7,800 bases of DNA from Cyanobacteria bacterium OH_CFB_184 (GCA_023414155.1 JAEZOG010000272.1:1-7800), one strand, 5' to 3'. Positions 1 through 6,651 are shown, numbered from the stretch's first letter. Notes: generated from the letters alone by a model not told the origin. Made by a program: numbers and translations.

Positions 1-481
1 CGATTGCCATGTCTATTGATTCAATAACATTTTTAAGGAAATCAGAACTTTTCACTTGGACTGTTATTACATCTTGTGGTTTTACCAAGAAAGATGGAAT
101 ATCAACCTTTTTACCGTTAACAAGAACGTGACCGTGGTTAACGATCTGACGTGATTGTTTTCTTGTAATAGCAAAGCCAGCTCTGTAAATTACGTTATCA
201 AGTCTTGACTCAAGAAGTTGAAGTAAGATTGTACCTGTAACCCCTTTTCTTCTTGCTGCTTCGTTGTAATATTTAGCGAATTGCTTTTCACTTACTAAAT
301 AAGTAAGACGAATTTTTTGTTTTTCTTTTAAATGGATTGCATAGTCAGAAAGTTTTTTTCTAGCAGCACCGTGCTGACCTGAAGCTTGCTGTGTGAATGT
401 AGAAACTAGCTTTCTGTTAGATAAATCTTTTACGCCGTAGTTACGGAATAATTTATTAGTAGGTCCTGTATATCTAGCCAA
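1..481 (-). CDS. rpsD: 30S ribosomal protein S4, 5' part (3' end beyond the window)
   Basis: Primary 16S rRNA-binding protein that nucleates assembly of the 30S body. About 160 residues are visible of a usual 200 or so. The N-terminal S4 domain (about residues 1-90) contains YAIHLKEKQKIRLTY and the VSEKQFAKYY segment. The S4 RNA-binding fold follows (about 92-155, with ESRLDNVIYRAGF, RQIVNHGHVLVNG and DIPSF). No N-terminal zinc cysteines are present, so it is the zinc-free type. The start is a TTG at 479-481: an AAGGAG lies 8 nt upstream, and translation from it gives the expected MARYTGP opening. No in-frame ATG exists near this point. It follows rpsK by 24 nt as the last visible gene of the ribosomal operon, and rpoA is expected next. 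In enterobacteria S4 represses this operon through a structured rpsM leader. The 25-nt rpsM leader here leaves little room for that. Identity is certain. Confidence 0.97.
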   Translation of the reverse strand, partial: MARYTGPTNKLFRNYGVKDLSNRKLVSTFTQQASGQHGAARKKLSDYAIHLKEKQKIRLTYLVSEKQFAKYYNEAARRKGVTGTILLQLLESRLDNVIYRAGFAITRKQSRQIVNHGHVLVNGKKVDIPSFLVKPQDVITVQVKSSDFLKNVIESIDMAI

Positions 482-495
482 TTTTTTGACTCCTT
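482..495 (-). promoter_or_regulatory. Shine-Dalgarno of rpsD that decides the TTG start
   Basis: Read on the minus strand, AAGGAG precedes the TTG codon at 481-479 with 8 nt between. This strong site supports TTG initiation for S4, where no ATG is available. Confidence 0.8.
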
Positions 496-505
496 ACGTT
501 AATTG

Positions 506-892
506 TTATACTCTACGTTTTTTAGGAGGACGACATCCGTTGTGAGGGATTGGCGTTACATCCTTGATCATTGTGATTTCAAGTCCAGCAGCTTGGATAG
601 CTCTTATAGCCGTTTCTCTTCCTGAACCTGGTCCTTTAATATAAACTTCAACCTTTTTCATTCCTTGGTCGATTGATTGTTTAGCAACTTTTTCTGCTGC
701 TGATTGAGCTGCGAATGGAGTTCCTTTTCTTGCGCCTTTGAAGCCGCAACCACCTGCTGATGCCCAAGCAATAGCATTACCTTGTGTATCTGTTGATGTC
801 ACTATAGTATTATTAAAGGTTGATTGAATGTGAACAATTCCTTGTAAAACATTCTTTTTTTCTTTCTTTTTAGTTTTTACTGGTCTAGCCAT
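506..892 (-). CDS. rpsK: 30S ribosomal protein S11
   Basis: Platform protein of the small subunit, contacting 16S rRNA near the Shine-Dalgarno/anti-Shine-Dalgarno helix and the E site. The 128 residues match the family length. The hallmark blocks are all present: [15 protein letters not shown] (18-32), [13 protein letters not shown] (51-63), the GPGSGRE motif (about 87-93), and the C-terminal [16 protein letters not shown]. The first ~15 residues are a basic tail. The position before GFKG is Cys49, where I recall Ser or Thr being usual; this looks harmless. An AAAGGAG lies 12 nt before the ATG, slightly long but acceptable. It sits 21 nt after rpsM and 24 nt before rpsD in one transcript. No doubt about identity. 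Confidence 0.99.
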   Translation of the reverse strand: MARPVKTKKKEKKNVLQGIVHIQSTFNNTIVTSTDTQGNAIAWASAGGCGFKGARKGTPFAAQSAAEKVAKQSIDQGMKKVEVYIKGPGSGRETAIRAIQAAGLEITMIKDVTPIPHNGCRPPKKRRV

Positions 893-913
893 TGTTCTTT
901 ATTACTCCTTTAA

Positions 914-1279
914 TTATTTCTTTTTAGAAACTGGTCCTGTTTTTTTACCACGTCTAGTTCTAGCGTTTGTTTTTGTTCTTTGACCTCTAGCAGGAAGATT
1001 ACGTCTGTGACGCATTCCTCTGTATGAGTTGATTTCGCTTAATCTTTTGATGAAAAGTGAAACTTCTCTTCTTAGGTCACCTTCAATAGTGTAATTAGCT
1101 AGCTCAGCTCTTAATTTTTTAATATCGTCATCGGTAAGATCATCAGATCTCAAATCTTCTGAAATTCCACAAGCCGCTAATATATTTTTAGAACGCGTTG
1201 GCCCTATACCAAAAATATAGGTTAATGCTATTATCATTCTTTTGTTACGAGGTAAATCTACCCCAGCGAGTCTTGCCAT
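914..1279 (-). CDS. rpsM: 30S ribosomal protein S13
   Basis: Head protein of the small subunit that forms intersubunit bridges and contacts P-site tRNA through its C-terminal tail. The 121 residues are the usual size. [14 protein letters not shown] opens the protein, the helix-two-turn-helix body with YIFGIG lies at about 20-26, and the basic tail contains [18 protein letters not shown] and ends [12 protein letters not shown] strong AAAAGGAG lies 5 nt before the ATG. It lies 25 nt downstream of rpmJ. The leader is too short to carry an S4-binding pseudoknot of the E. coli type unless that structure overlaps the end of rpmJ. Confidence 0.99.
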   Translation of the reverse strand: MARLAGVDLPRNKRMIIALTYIFGIGPTRSKNILAACGISEDLRSDDLTDDDIKKLRAELANYTIEGDLRREVSLFIKRLSEINSYRGMRHRRNLPARGQRTKTNARTRRGKKTGPVSKKK

Positions 1280-1304
1280 TGTGTCTCCTTTTATTTAATT
1301 TAAA

Positions 1305-1418
1305 TTAACCTTGTCTCTGTTTGTGTTTTGGGTTTTCGCAAATTACTGCTACTCTGCCTTTTCTTTTAATTACTTTGCATTTGTCGCAAAGTTGTTTAAC
1401 TGATGCTCTAACTTTCAT
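1305..1418 (-). CDS. rpmJ: 50S ribosomal protein L36 (37 aa)
   Basis: Smallest large-subunit protein, a zinc ribbon that helps organise 23S rRNA. The minus-strand frame reads [20 protein letters not shown] and ends NPKHKQRQG, exactly the family's 37 residues. The zinc ligands Cys11, Cys14, Cys27 and His32 are all present, so this is the zinc-binding form. The ending and overall sequence resemble cyanobacterial and plastid L36. An AAAAAGG lies upstream of the ATG. The gene sits in its classical place between infA (19-nt gap) and rpsM (25-nt gap). Confidence 0.98.
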   Translation of the reverse strand: MKVRASVKQLCDKCKVIKRKGRVAVICENPKHKQRQG

Positions 1419-1437
1419 TGTATATTTTCCTTTTTGT

Positions 1438-1653
1438 TTACTTAAGTCTATATGTTATTCGACCTCTTGTAAGATCGTATGGTGTCATTTCGACTTTAAC
1501 TTTGTCTCCCGGTAATATTCTTATGAAATTTTTTCTTATTTTGCCGGATATGTGAGCTAAGATTTCATGGTCGTTTTCTAGTTTTACTATAAACATCGCG
1601 TTGGGCAATGATTCTAGTATTGTTCCTTCAAATTCGATTACATCTTTTGACAT
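1438..1653 (-). CDS. infA: translation initiation factor IF-1
   Basis: Single OB-fold protein that occupies the ribosomal A site during initiation and assists IF-2 and IF-3. The 71 residues match the family. Recognisable blocks are [17 protein letters not shown] (5-21), [19 protein letters not shown] (32-50) and [13 protein letters not shown] (57-69). The sequence is close to cyanobacterial and chloroplast IF-1. A GAGGT lies 5 nt before the ATG. It is the first gene of the visible ribosomal transcript, with no secY, adk or map directly upstream. The operon is therefore split here, and infA needs its own promoter in the gap before purB. Confidence 0.99.
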   Translation of the reverse strand: MSKDVIEFEGTILESLPNAMFIVKLENDHEILAHISGKIRKNFIRILPGDKVKVEMTPYDLTRGRITYRLK

Positions 1654-1678
1654 TTAGACCTCGTGACTAATTTGGCTC

Positions 1679-1684
1679 AGTATA
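1679..1684 (-). promoter_or_regulatory. possible -10 element for the infA-rpsD operon
   Basis: On the minus strand TATACT (5 of 6 matches to TATAAT) ends about 26 nt upstream of the infA ATG. Transcription would start near 1672 and leave a short leader containing the GAGGT site. No convincing -35 box is found at 16-18 nt: the upstream TTGAAC is too close and TTGCGT too far. A promoter must exist in this gap or read through from purB, so this is the best visible candidate. Confidence 0.35.
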
Positions 1685-1818
1685 TATATCGTACATGTTC
1701 AAGATTTTGACGCAAGTGTTTTTTTCTTAGATTTATCTTAGTTTCCGCATGAAGTTGAAAATTATTGTTAAATTGTTTTTTTATAATATGGAAATAAACA
1801 ATAAACTTAGGCATGCTT

Positions 1819-1844
1819 AAACCCCTCATTAAATAGGGTTTTTT
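1819..1844 (+). terminator. short hairpin with a T-run on the plus strand
   Basis: AAACCC (1819-1824) pairs with GGGTTT (1836-1841) around an 11-nt loop, and six T residues (1839-1844) follow on the plus strand. The stem is only 6 bp with three GC pairs. purB ends 70 nt away but is transcribed from the other strand, where the same hairpin is followed only by TTTAAG. It may act weakly in both directions or be a chance structure. Confidence 0.35.
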
Positions 1845-1914
1845 GTGATTAATGTAACAATTTCTTAATATTTTAATTATTAATATTTTTAAATAAACAA
1901 TTACAAAAAGAAGA

Positions 1915-3210
1915 TTAAATGTCGAACTTTTTATAGATTGAGTCTATGTTTCTTAAGTAATAATTTAGATCAAAACAGTCTTCAATTTCTTCTTTTGAAA
2001 GATAATTTTTTATTTTTTCATCGTTTAATAAATTTTGTTTGAAATCGCCGCTATCAGAATTAAATGCTTTTAGGGCGTTTTCTTGAACCAATTTATATGC
2101 TTCTTCTCTTAAAAGTTTTTTATTGCAAAGTTCAAGCAAGACCCTTTGAGAAAAGACGATTCCACCATAAAGATTGGTGTTTTTAAGCATATTTTTTTCG
2201 TTTATGACAAGGTTTTCTATAGTGTTTTTAAGCCTGTTCAACATATAGTCTGTAAGTATAGTAGAGTCTGGGAAAATAATTCTCTCAGCACTGCTGTGGC
2301 TTATGTCTCTTTCGTGCCAGAGAGCTATGTTTTCAAGAGCAGCAATGGAATTTGATCTGACTATTCTTGCTAAACCAGAAAGATTTTCGCCTGAGATAGG
2401 ATTTTTTTTGTGTGGCATAGCAGAAGAACCTTTTTGTCCTTTTGCAAATCCTTCTTCTACTTCTAGGACTTCTGTTCTTTGAAGGTGTCTTAATTCTACT
2501 GCGCACTGCTCTATAACAGATGCTATAAGCGCAAGAGCTTGGTGATATTGTGCGTGAACGTCTCTTGCAATTACCTGGGTAGATATTTTAGCTGGTTTTA
2601 AGCCTAGATTTTGGCAGGTAATTTTTTCTATTTCTGGATCAATGTTGCTGAAGGTTCCGACTGGTCCAGAGATTTGTCCGATTTGAGCTTCTTCGCTTGC
2701 TTTAATAAAGTTTCTTAAGTTTCTTTCAAATAGGTCAATCCAGTTGCAAAGCTTAACGCCAAAAGTCATAGGTTCTGCGTGAACGCCGTGAGATCTTCCT
2801 ATGCAGATTGTGTTTTTATGTTCTTTTGCTTTGTTTTTAATTGTAGAAATAAGTTCTTCTAAGTCTTGTTTAATGATTTTGCTTGCGTCTTTAATTTGAA
2901 GAGCAAGGGCTGTATCTATGATATCAGAGCTTGTGACTCCCATATGAATGTATCTTGAGTTTACTCCGACATTTTCATTTACGTTTGTCAAAAATGCTAT
3001 TACGTCGTGATTTACTTCTTTTTCTATTTCATCAATTCTTTCTATGTTGAAAGAAGATTTTTCTATAATATCTTTTAGAGCTTCATCAGGAATTTGCCCG
3101 AGTTGGTTGTAGGCTTTACATATTGCTAGTTCTACGTCGAGATAGTAGTGGAATTTGCTGTTTAAATCCCATATTTTTTTCATTTCGCTTCGAGAATATC
3201 TATCAATCAT
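1915..3210 (-). CDS. purB: adenylosuccinate lyase
   Basis: Cytosolic homotetrameric lyase of the fumarase/aspartase superfamily. It releases fumarate from SAICAR in IMP synthesis and from adenylosuccinate in AMP synthesis. The 431 residues match the Bacillus-type short form. Visible active-site elements are MGVTSSD (90-96), His68, His141 in GRSHGVHAEP, and the flexible signature loop GSSAMPHKKNP (261-271), whose serine is the likely base. His68 and His141 fall at the numbers I recall for the B. subtilis enzyme. SAERIIFPDS further on supports tetramer-borne substrate binding. AAAGG lies 7 nt before the ATG. It is a single gene with its own promoter, divergent from the leuA-like gene. Complete, with no missing residues noticed. 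Confidence 0.98.
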   Translation of the reverse strand: MIDRYSRSEMKKIWDLNSKFHYYLDVELAICKAYNQLGQIPDEALKDIIEKSSFNIERIDEIEKEVNHDVIAFLTNVNENVGVNSRYIHMGVTSSDIIDTALALQIKDASKIIKQDLEELISTIKNKAKEHKNTICIGRSHGVHAEPMTFGVKLCNWIDLFERNLRNFIKASEEAQIGQISGPVGTFSNIDPEIEKITCQNLGLKPAKISTQVIARDVHAQYHQALALIASVIEQCAVELRHLQRTEVLEVEEGFAKGQKGSSAMPHKKNPISGENLSGLARIVRSNSIAALENIALWHERDISHSSAERIIFPDSTILTDYMLNRLKNTIENLVINEKNMLKNTNLYGGIVFSQRVLLELCNKKLLREEAYKLVQENALKAFNSDSGDFKQNLLNDEKIKNYLSKEEIEDCFDLNYYLRNIDSIYKKFDI

Positions 3211-3237
3211 GTTAAAACCTTTATTTTGAGACTATTT

Positions 3238-3266
3238 ATTCTACAATGAAAAGAGCTAAGTGTCTA
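3238..3266 (-). promoter_or_regulatory. sigma70-type promoter of purB
   Basis: On the minus strand, TAGACA (3261-3266, 5 of 6 to TTGACA) and TAGAAT (3238-3243, 5 of 6 to TATAAT) are separated by exactly 17 nt. The start site would lie near 3231, leaving a leader of about 20 nt that contains the AAAGG of purB. This is the best-formed promoter in the window. The short leader leaves no room for a purine riboswitch downstream of it. Confidence 0.65.
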
Positions 3267-3323
3267 ATAAATGCCACATTATTCGTGTAGGTTTATTAAA
3301 ACTTTTATGAATATAGTGTGGTG

Positions 3324-3334
3324 TATAATATAAT
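3324..3334 (+). promoter_or_regulatory. candidate -10 of the leuA-like/bioA operon
   Basis: Two overlapping TATAAT hexamers (3324-3329 and 3329-3334) lie about 50 nt upstream of the start codon. No good -35 is found: the sequence at correct spacing is ACTTTT or TTATGA, which may mean an activated promoter. I searched the gap by eye for a BirA-type operator (GTTAACC-like inverted halves) and for a leucine leader peptide or T-box and saw none. Confidence 0.4.
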
Positions 3335-3372
3335 TTAGTATTATAAAGAGTAATCATTATCTATTATTAAAT

Positions 3373-3376
3373 GAGG
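3373..3376 (+). promoter_or_regulatory. Shine-Dalgarno that selects the second ATG of the leuA-like gene
   Basis: GAGG lies 6 nt before the ATG at 3383, ideal spacing. It overlaps the codons just after the earlier in-frame ATG at 3371, which has no ribosome binding site of its own. The shorter protein starting MTKQPFFYD is therefore favoured. Confidence 0.7.
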
Positions 3377-3382
3377 TTCAAA

Positions 3383-4912
3383 ATGACAAAACAGCCATTT
3401 TTCTACGATATAACTTTAAGAGACGGTAACCAGTCGTTAAAAAAACCATGGAACACAAAGGAAAAAGAAATTATATTCAAGCACCTTGTTGAACTTGGTG
3501 TACAAGGTGTAGAAGTTGGCTTTTCTGCCGCTTCAGATATGGACTTTGAAGCTTGCAGTCATTTGGCAAAAATAGCTCCTGATAATTTAGTAATATCTGG
3601 GTTAGCAAGAGCAGTAGAATCTGACATTATAAAAGTAGCTGAGGCTATAAATATATGTAATAAGCCAAGAATTCACACTTTTATTGCGATGAGCCCGTTT
3701 AATATGAAGTATGTTTTAAATAAAACGCCTGAGCAGGTTCAAAAAATTGCTATTGAAGCTGTAGAGTTTGCTAAAAAAACTATAGGGCATAAAGGAGAGG
3801 TTCAATTTTCGGTCGAACATTTCGGCGATTGTATGGAAAACCTTGATTTTGTCGTTGATTCATTAAAAAAAGTTGTAAAAGCAGGAGCTAGAGTTATAAA
3901 CTTGCCTAATACCGTTGAAAGGACAAGGGTTAAAACTTTTGTTGATATGGTAGAAAGGGTTTATACAGAACTTCCAAAGGATATAATTATTTCTGTACAC
4001 TGCCATAATGACCTTGGAATGGCTACTGCTGCTACAGTTGAAAGTTATTTTGCAGGAGCGGTTCAGCTTGAGTGTTGTTTAAATGGTTTAGGTGAAAGAG
4101 CTGGTAATACCAATTTATATGAAGTTGCAGTTGCGCTTCATAATTCTGGAGTGGACGTACCTCTTGATTTGTCAAAGATTTACGAGTTAGCACTTGTAAT
4201 CGCTGATATGTCAAAAGTTGCAATATATGAAAAGGCACCTCTTATTGGTCCTGATGCGCTTGCTCATAGAAGCGGAATTCATCAAGACGGAGCTGTTAAG
4301 ACAAAAGATATGGAAAAAGGTGCTTATAGGCCCATTCACCCATCTCTTATTGGAAGAAAAGATGATGAAAAAATCGGATTTACTTCTCAGTCAGGCAAAA
4401 CAGCTGTGTTTGAGATTATTTCTTCTTCAGGTTACCCTGTCACTATTCAAGAAGCAGCTAGAATTACTCCTTTAGTTAAAGAGTCTGCTGAAAAAGTAGG
4501 AGAACTTCCAACAAGAAATATCATCGACATTTACTTTAAGGAAGTATTCAATGTAAAAGGACCGTTTAAATTGCTTGAATTAGATGAAATTTCTGATGGT
4601 AAGTTTGAGCTTAAATTTAATCATTACGATCAGACTTTTGATGTTGTCGGAGAAGGAAATGGCCCATTAGATGCTTGTTTAAATGCTCTTAAATCGGCAG
4701 GTTTTGACTATAAACTTTTACACTACGAACAAAAAGCTCTTGATGAAGAGATTTTAGGCTCTGGTGCAACCGCGATGACTGTTATTCACTTTGAATCACC
4801 CACAGGTGAAACGATTGTTTCAAGAGGTAAAGACGAAAGTACTATTAAGGCTAACGTCAAAGCTATATTTAATGGTTTAAACTTAATCTCAAAGGCAAAT
4901 ATAGATGGATAA
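3383..4912 (+). CDS. 2-isopropylmalate synthase family protein (divergent LeuA-like)
   Basis: DRE-TIM metallolyase, 509 residues. LeuA members condense acetyl-CoA with 2-oxoisovalerate; relatives use pyruvate, 2-oxoglutarate or longer 2-oxo acids. The TIM barrel (about 7-275) has TLRDGNQ (11-17), the metal motif HCHND (206-210, His206 and His208) and NGLGERAGN (234-242). HRSGIHQDG (295-303) carries the LeuA-type catalytic His300. A full LeuA dimerisation/allosteric domain occupies about 375-509. The sequence mixes the two LeuA classes: RDGNQ and SQSGK (335-339) recall the long actinobacterial form, while HCHND, GERAGN and SGIHQDG recall the classical form. The pocket strand reads FSVEHFGDC where classical LeuA has an FSPED-like motif. 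The 3383 start is chosen by GAGG; an ATG at 3371 would add four residues. Its end overlaps bioA by 8 nt. Family is certain; true substrate is not, so no symbol is given. Confidence 0.9.
   Translation: MTKQPFFYDITLRDGNQSLKKPWNTKEKEIIFKHLVELGVQGVEVGFSAASDMDFEACSHLAKIAPDNLVISGLARAVESDIIKVAEAINICNKPRIHTFIAMSPFNMKYVLNKTPEQVQKIAIEAVEFAKKTIGHKGEVQFSVEHFGDCMENLDFVVDSLKKVVKAGARVINLPNTVERTRVKTFVDMVERVYTELPKDIIISVHCHNDLGMATAATVESYFAGAVQLECCLNGLGERAGNTNLYEVAVALHNSGVDVPLDLSKIYELALVIADMSKVAIYEKAPLIGPDALAHRSGIHQDGAVKTKDMEKGAYRPIHPSLIGRKDDEKIGFTSQSGKTAVFEIISSSGYPVTIQEAARITPLVKESAEKVGELPTRNIIDIYFKEVFNVKGPFKLLELDEISDGKFELKFNHYDQTFDVVGEGNGPLDACLNALKSAGFDYKLLHYEQKALDEEILGSGATAMTVIHFESPTGETIVSRGKDESTIKANVKAIFNGLNLISKANIDG
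4891..4912 (+). promoter_or_regulatory. overlapping stop/start junction, leuA-like to bioA
   Basis: AAAGG (4891-4895) lies inside the upstream gene, 9 nt before the bioA ATG at 4905. The upstream TAA occupies 4910-4912, so the two genes share 8 nt in different frames. This arrangement implies co-transcription and probable translational coupling. Confidence 0.8.
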
Positions 4913-6275
4913 TCAAAAGAGAAAACAAGAACTCGTCGAAAAAGACATAAAGTACGTCTGGCATCCTGATACTCAAATGAAAGAGTATGAAACAGAAAGC
5001 CCTATCATAATTGAAAAAGGCGAAGGCATTTATGTCTGGGATATCGACGGCAATAAATATATTGATGCAATTGCTTCTTGGTGGGTAAATACTCTTGGGC
5101 ATTCTCATCCTAGGCTTAATAAAGCTCTTTGTGAACAGGTTAAAAAAATTGAACATGTTTTATTGGCAGGATTCACCCATATACCTGCAATTGAGCTTGC
5201 AGAAGAACTTGTAAAAATTGCTGATAACGATTTAAAAAAGGTTTTTTATTCTGATAACGGCTCTACCGCAACAGAAGTTGCTTTAAAAATGGCTTATCAA
5301 TATTGTGTGCAAACAGGAAACCCACAGAAAACGAAATTTGTAGCTCTCGAAAGTTCATATCATGGTGACACATTAGGCGCGGTGTCTGTTGGTAGCGTAG
5401 ATATTTTTTATAAAATATTTAAACCATTATTGTTTAATGTTTTTCAGGCAAAAAGCCCTTATTGCTATAGATGCCCGATGGGGTTAGATAACAAAACTTG
5501 CAGTATTGAGTGCATAGGTTCGGTAGAAGAAATTTTTGAACAAAACCACAATGAAATAGCCGCGATGATCGTAGAACCTTTGGTTCAAGGTGCCTGCGGG
5601 ATGAGAATGTATCCTCCCGAGTACTTAAAAAAATTAAGAGCGCTTTGCGATAAATATAATATTATTCTTATTGATGATGAAGTTGCTATGGGCTTTGGCA
5701 GAACCGGCAAGATGTTTGCCTATGAACACGCAGAAATTGTGCCAGACATTGTTTGCCTTGCAAAAGGAATAACAGCAGGCTATTTGCCATTGGCAGTTAC
5801 TATGACTACAGAAAAAATATTTAATGCTTTTTACGATGAATATGAAAAGTATAAGACTTTTTATCACGGGCACAGTTTTACGGGGAACCCACTGGCGGCG
5901 AGTGTTGCGGTCGAAAATTTAAAAATATTCAAAGAAGAGAGAATTATAAAAAAACTTCAGCCCAAAATAAGACACTTTCATAAAGAATTAGATAGATTAA
6001 AAGAGTTGGAATTTGTCGGAGATGTCAGATATACCGGCATGGTTGGAGCAGTTGAGCTTGTTAAAAACAAAGAAACAAAACAGCTTTTTGACTCTAATTT
6101 AAGAATAGGCAAAAAAGTTTATGAAGAAGCTCTTAAAAGAGGGGCAATTTTAAGACCGTTAGGGCATATAATATATTTTATTCCACCATATGTGATTACT
6201 GATGAACAAATAACGACTCTTGTTGAAATCGCCTATAATTCTATAAAAGCAGCAACAGATTCTATTCTTGAATAA
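4905..6275 (+). CDS. bioA: adenosylmethionine (or lysine)-8-amino-7-oxononanoate aminotransferase
   Basis: PLP enzyme of biotin synthesis that converts 7-keto-8-aminopelargonate to 7,8-diaminopelargonate in the cytosol. It is a class III aminotransferase of 456 residues, full length. Features are WHPDTQMKEY near the N terminus (19-28), substrate-side WW (59-60), SDNGSTATEVALKMA (116-130, phosphate binding), YHGDTLGAVSVGS (152-164), the PLP Asp258 in IDDEV, Lys287 in CLAKGIT (Schiff base), HGHSFTGNP (321-329), and RPLG near the end. It is close to B. subtilis BioA, as far as I recall that sequence, whose enzyme uses lysine rather than SAM as amino donor; the donor here cannot be settled by eye. 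A cysteine-rich insert CYRC...C...C (187-203) is also seen in other BioA proteins. GFGRTG is preceded by AM where AT or AV is usual. No bioB, bioD or bioF follows. The 3' end overlaps a convergent gene by 14 nt. Confidence 0.95.
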   Translation: MDNQKRKQELVEKDIKYVWHPDTQMKEYETESPIIIEKGEGIYVWDIDGNKYIDAIASWWVNTLGHSHPRLNKALCEQVKKIEHVLLAGFTHIPAIELAEELVKIADNDLKKVFYSDNGSTATEVALKMAYQYCVQTGNPQKTKFVALESSYHGDTLGAVSVGSVDIFYKIFKPLLFNVFQAKSPYCYRCPMGLDNKTCSIECIGSVEEIFEQNHNEIAAMIVEPLVQGACGMRMYPPEYLKKLRALCDKYNIILIDDEVAMGFGRTGKMFAYEHAEIVPDIVCLAKGITAGYLPLAVTMTTEKIFNAFYDEYEKYKTFYHGHSFTGNPLAASVAVENLKIFKEERIIKKLQPKIRHFHKELDRLKELEFVGDVRYTGMVGAVELVKNKETKQLFDSNLRIGKKVYEEALKRGAILRPLGHIIYFIPPYVITDEQITTLVEIAYNSIKAATDSILE

Positions 6276-6564
6276 AAGGATTTTCTTTTGGCGAATCTTG
6301 CTTTTCTTTTTCTTTAGAAAGATTTTTAAACCAGCTTTTGATGTTTCCTAAGAGGTCTTTTTCTTCTTCTTCACCTTCAAGTTGGTGTTCAAAAGAATCT
6401 TCATCGTGACCTTCAAAGAGATCACCTTTTTGGTGATTTCCTTTGCCGTCATCTTTTTTTCCTCTTTTAAAGTAGCCTAAATTGCCGCCGCCGCCATTAT
6501 TTAGCATTTGCTGCGCTTCTTGGATTACCGGTTTGTAGCCTGGACCTTTGAAGTCAAAAGACAT
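6262..6564 (-). CDS. small acidic hypothetical protein, probably disordered
   Basis: A 100-residue protein that I do not recognise. It has no signal peptide or membrane segment. The N-terminal part (1-35) looks the most constrained: FDFKGPGYKPVIQEAQQML, then a glycine run NNGGGGNLGYFKRG. The middle (36-70) is charged and low in hydrophobics, with DEDSFEHQLEGEEEEKD. A possible short amphipathic helix DLLGNIKSWFKNL lies at 70-82, followed by a Lys/Glu-rich tail. ACGGA about 10 nt upstream of the ATG is a weak ribosome binding site. It is convergent with bioA and overlaps its last 14 nt, and is divergent from the FliK-like gene. Codon use looks like its neighbours. The alternative is a spurious frame, but an ATG start, biased composition with structured ends and placement between real genes favour a real gene. 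Confidence 0.65.
   Translation of the reverse strand: MSFDFKGPGYKPVIQEAQQMLNNGGGGNLGYFKRGKKDDGKGNHQKGDLFEGHDEDSFEHQLEGEEEEKDLLGNIKSWFKNLSKEKEKQDSPKENPFIQE
6419..6439 (+). terminator. possible terminator hairpin for bioA inside the convergent gene
   Basis: AGATCACC and GGTGATTT form an 8-bp stem (one G-T pair) around a five-T loop about 145 nt after the bioA stop. The following plus-strand sequence is only moderately T-rich (TTTCCTTTG). No other bioA terminator is visible, and the gene ends inside an antisense reading frame. Weak assignment. Confidence 0.3.
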
Positions 6565-6623
6565 AATACAATTCCGTGTTAGTAATCAGTATTTGCAATC
6601 TGTGCAAGGTTGGGAAACGAAGT

Positions 6624-6651
6624 TTAACACTTCTTAATATTATTATATACT
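6624..6651 (+). promoter_or_regulatory. candidate promoter toward the FliK-like gene
   Basis: TTAACA (6624-6629, 5 of 6) and TATACT (6646-6651, 5 of 6) are 16 nt apart. Transcription from about 6658 would leave a leader of about 170 nt before the GTG start, which is long. The -35 lies within the GAAGT/ACTTC inverted repeat, a plausible repressor site. Confidence 0.4.

Larger units (their letters stand above)
1654..1914. other. AT-rich intergenic region between infA and the end of purB
   Basis: This 261-nt gap holds no open reading frame worth calling and no RNA gene I can recognise. It contains the possible infA -10, a hairpin at 1819-1844, and an imperfect AT-rich direct repeat (TTAATATTTTAA at 1865-1876 and TTAATATTTTTAA at 1880-1892) that may simply reflect base composition. 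Confidence 0.6.

Noticed and set aside
1321..1515. Plus-strand frame of 64 codons across rpmJ and infA
   Set aside because: Antisense to two certain ribosomal-operon genes, with no family resemblance.
1755..1787. Plus-strand TTGAAA and TATAAT that could drive a short RNA ending at the 1819-1844 hairpin
   Set aside because: The 21-nt spacing is too long for a sigma70 promoter, and TATAAT is expected by chance in DNA this AT-rich.
2146..2355. Plus-strand frame of 69 codons within purB
   Set aside because: Lies wholly antisense to the conserved purB coding sequence.
3211..3382. Biotin repressor operator, leucine leader peptide or T-box upstream of the leuA-like gene
   Set aside because: No matching inverted halves, leucine-codon run or antiterminator-like structure could be found by eye.
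4032..4475. Two frames (minus 4032-4238, plus 4218-4475) inside the leuA-like gene
   Set aside because: Low-complexity Leu/Gln-rich translations in other frames of a conserved gene.
4869..5873. Minus-strand frames at 4869-5156 and 5634-5873
   Set aside because: Antisense to bioA; phenylalanine/isoleucine-rich shadow translations.
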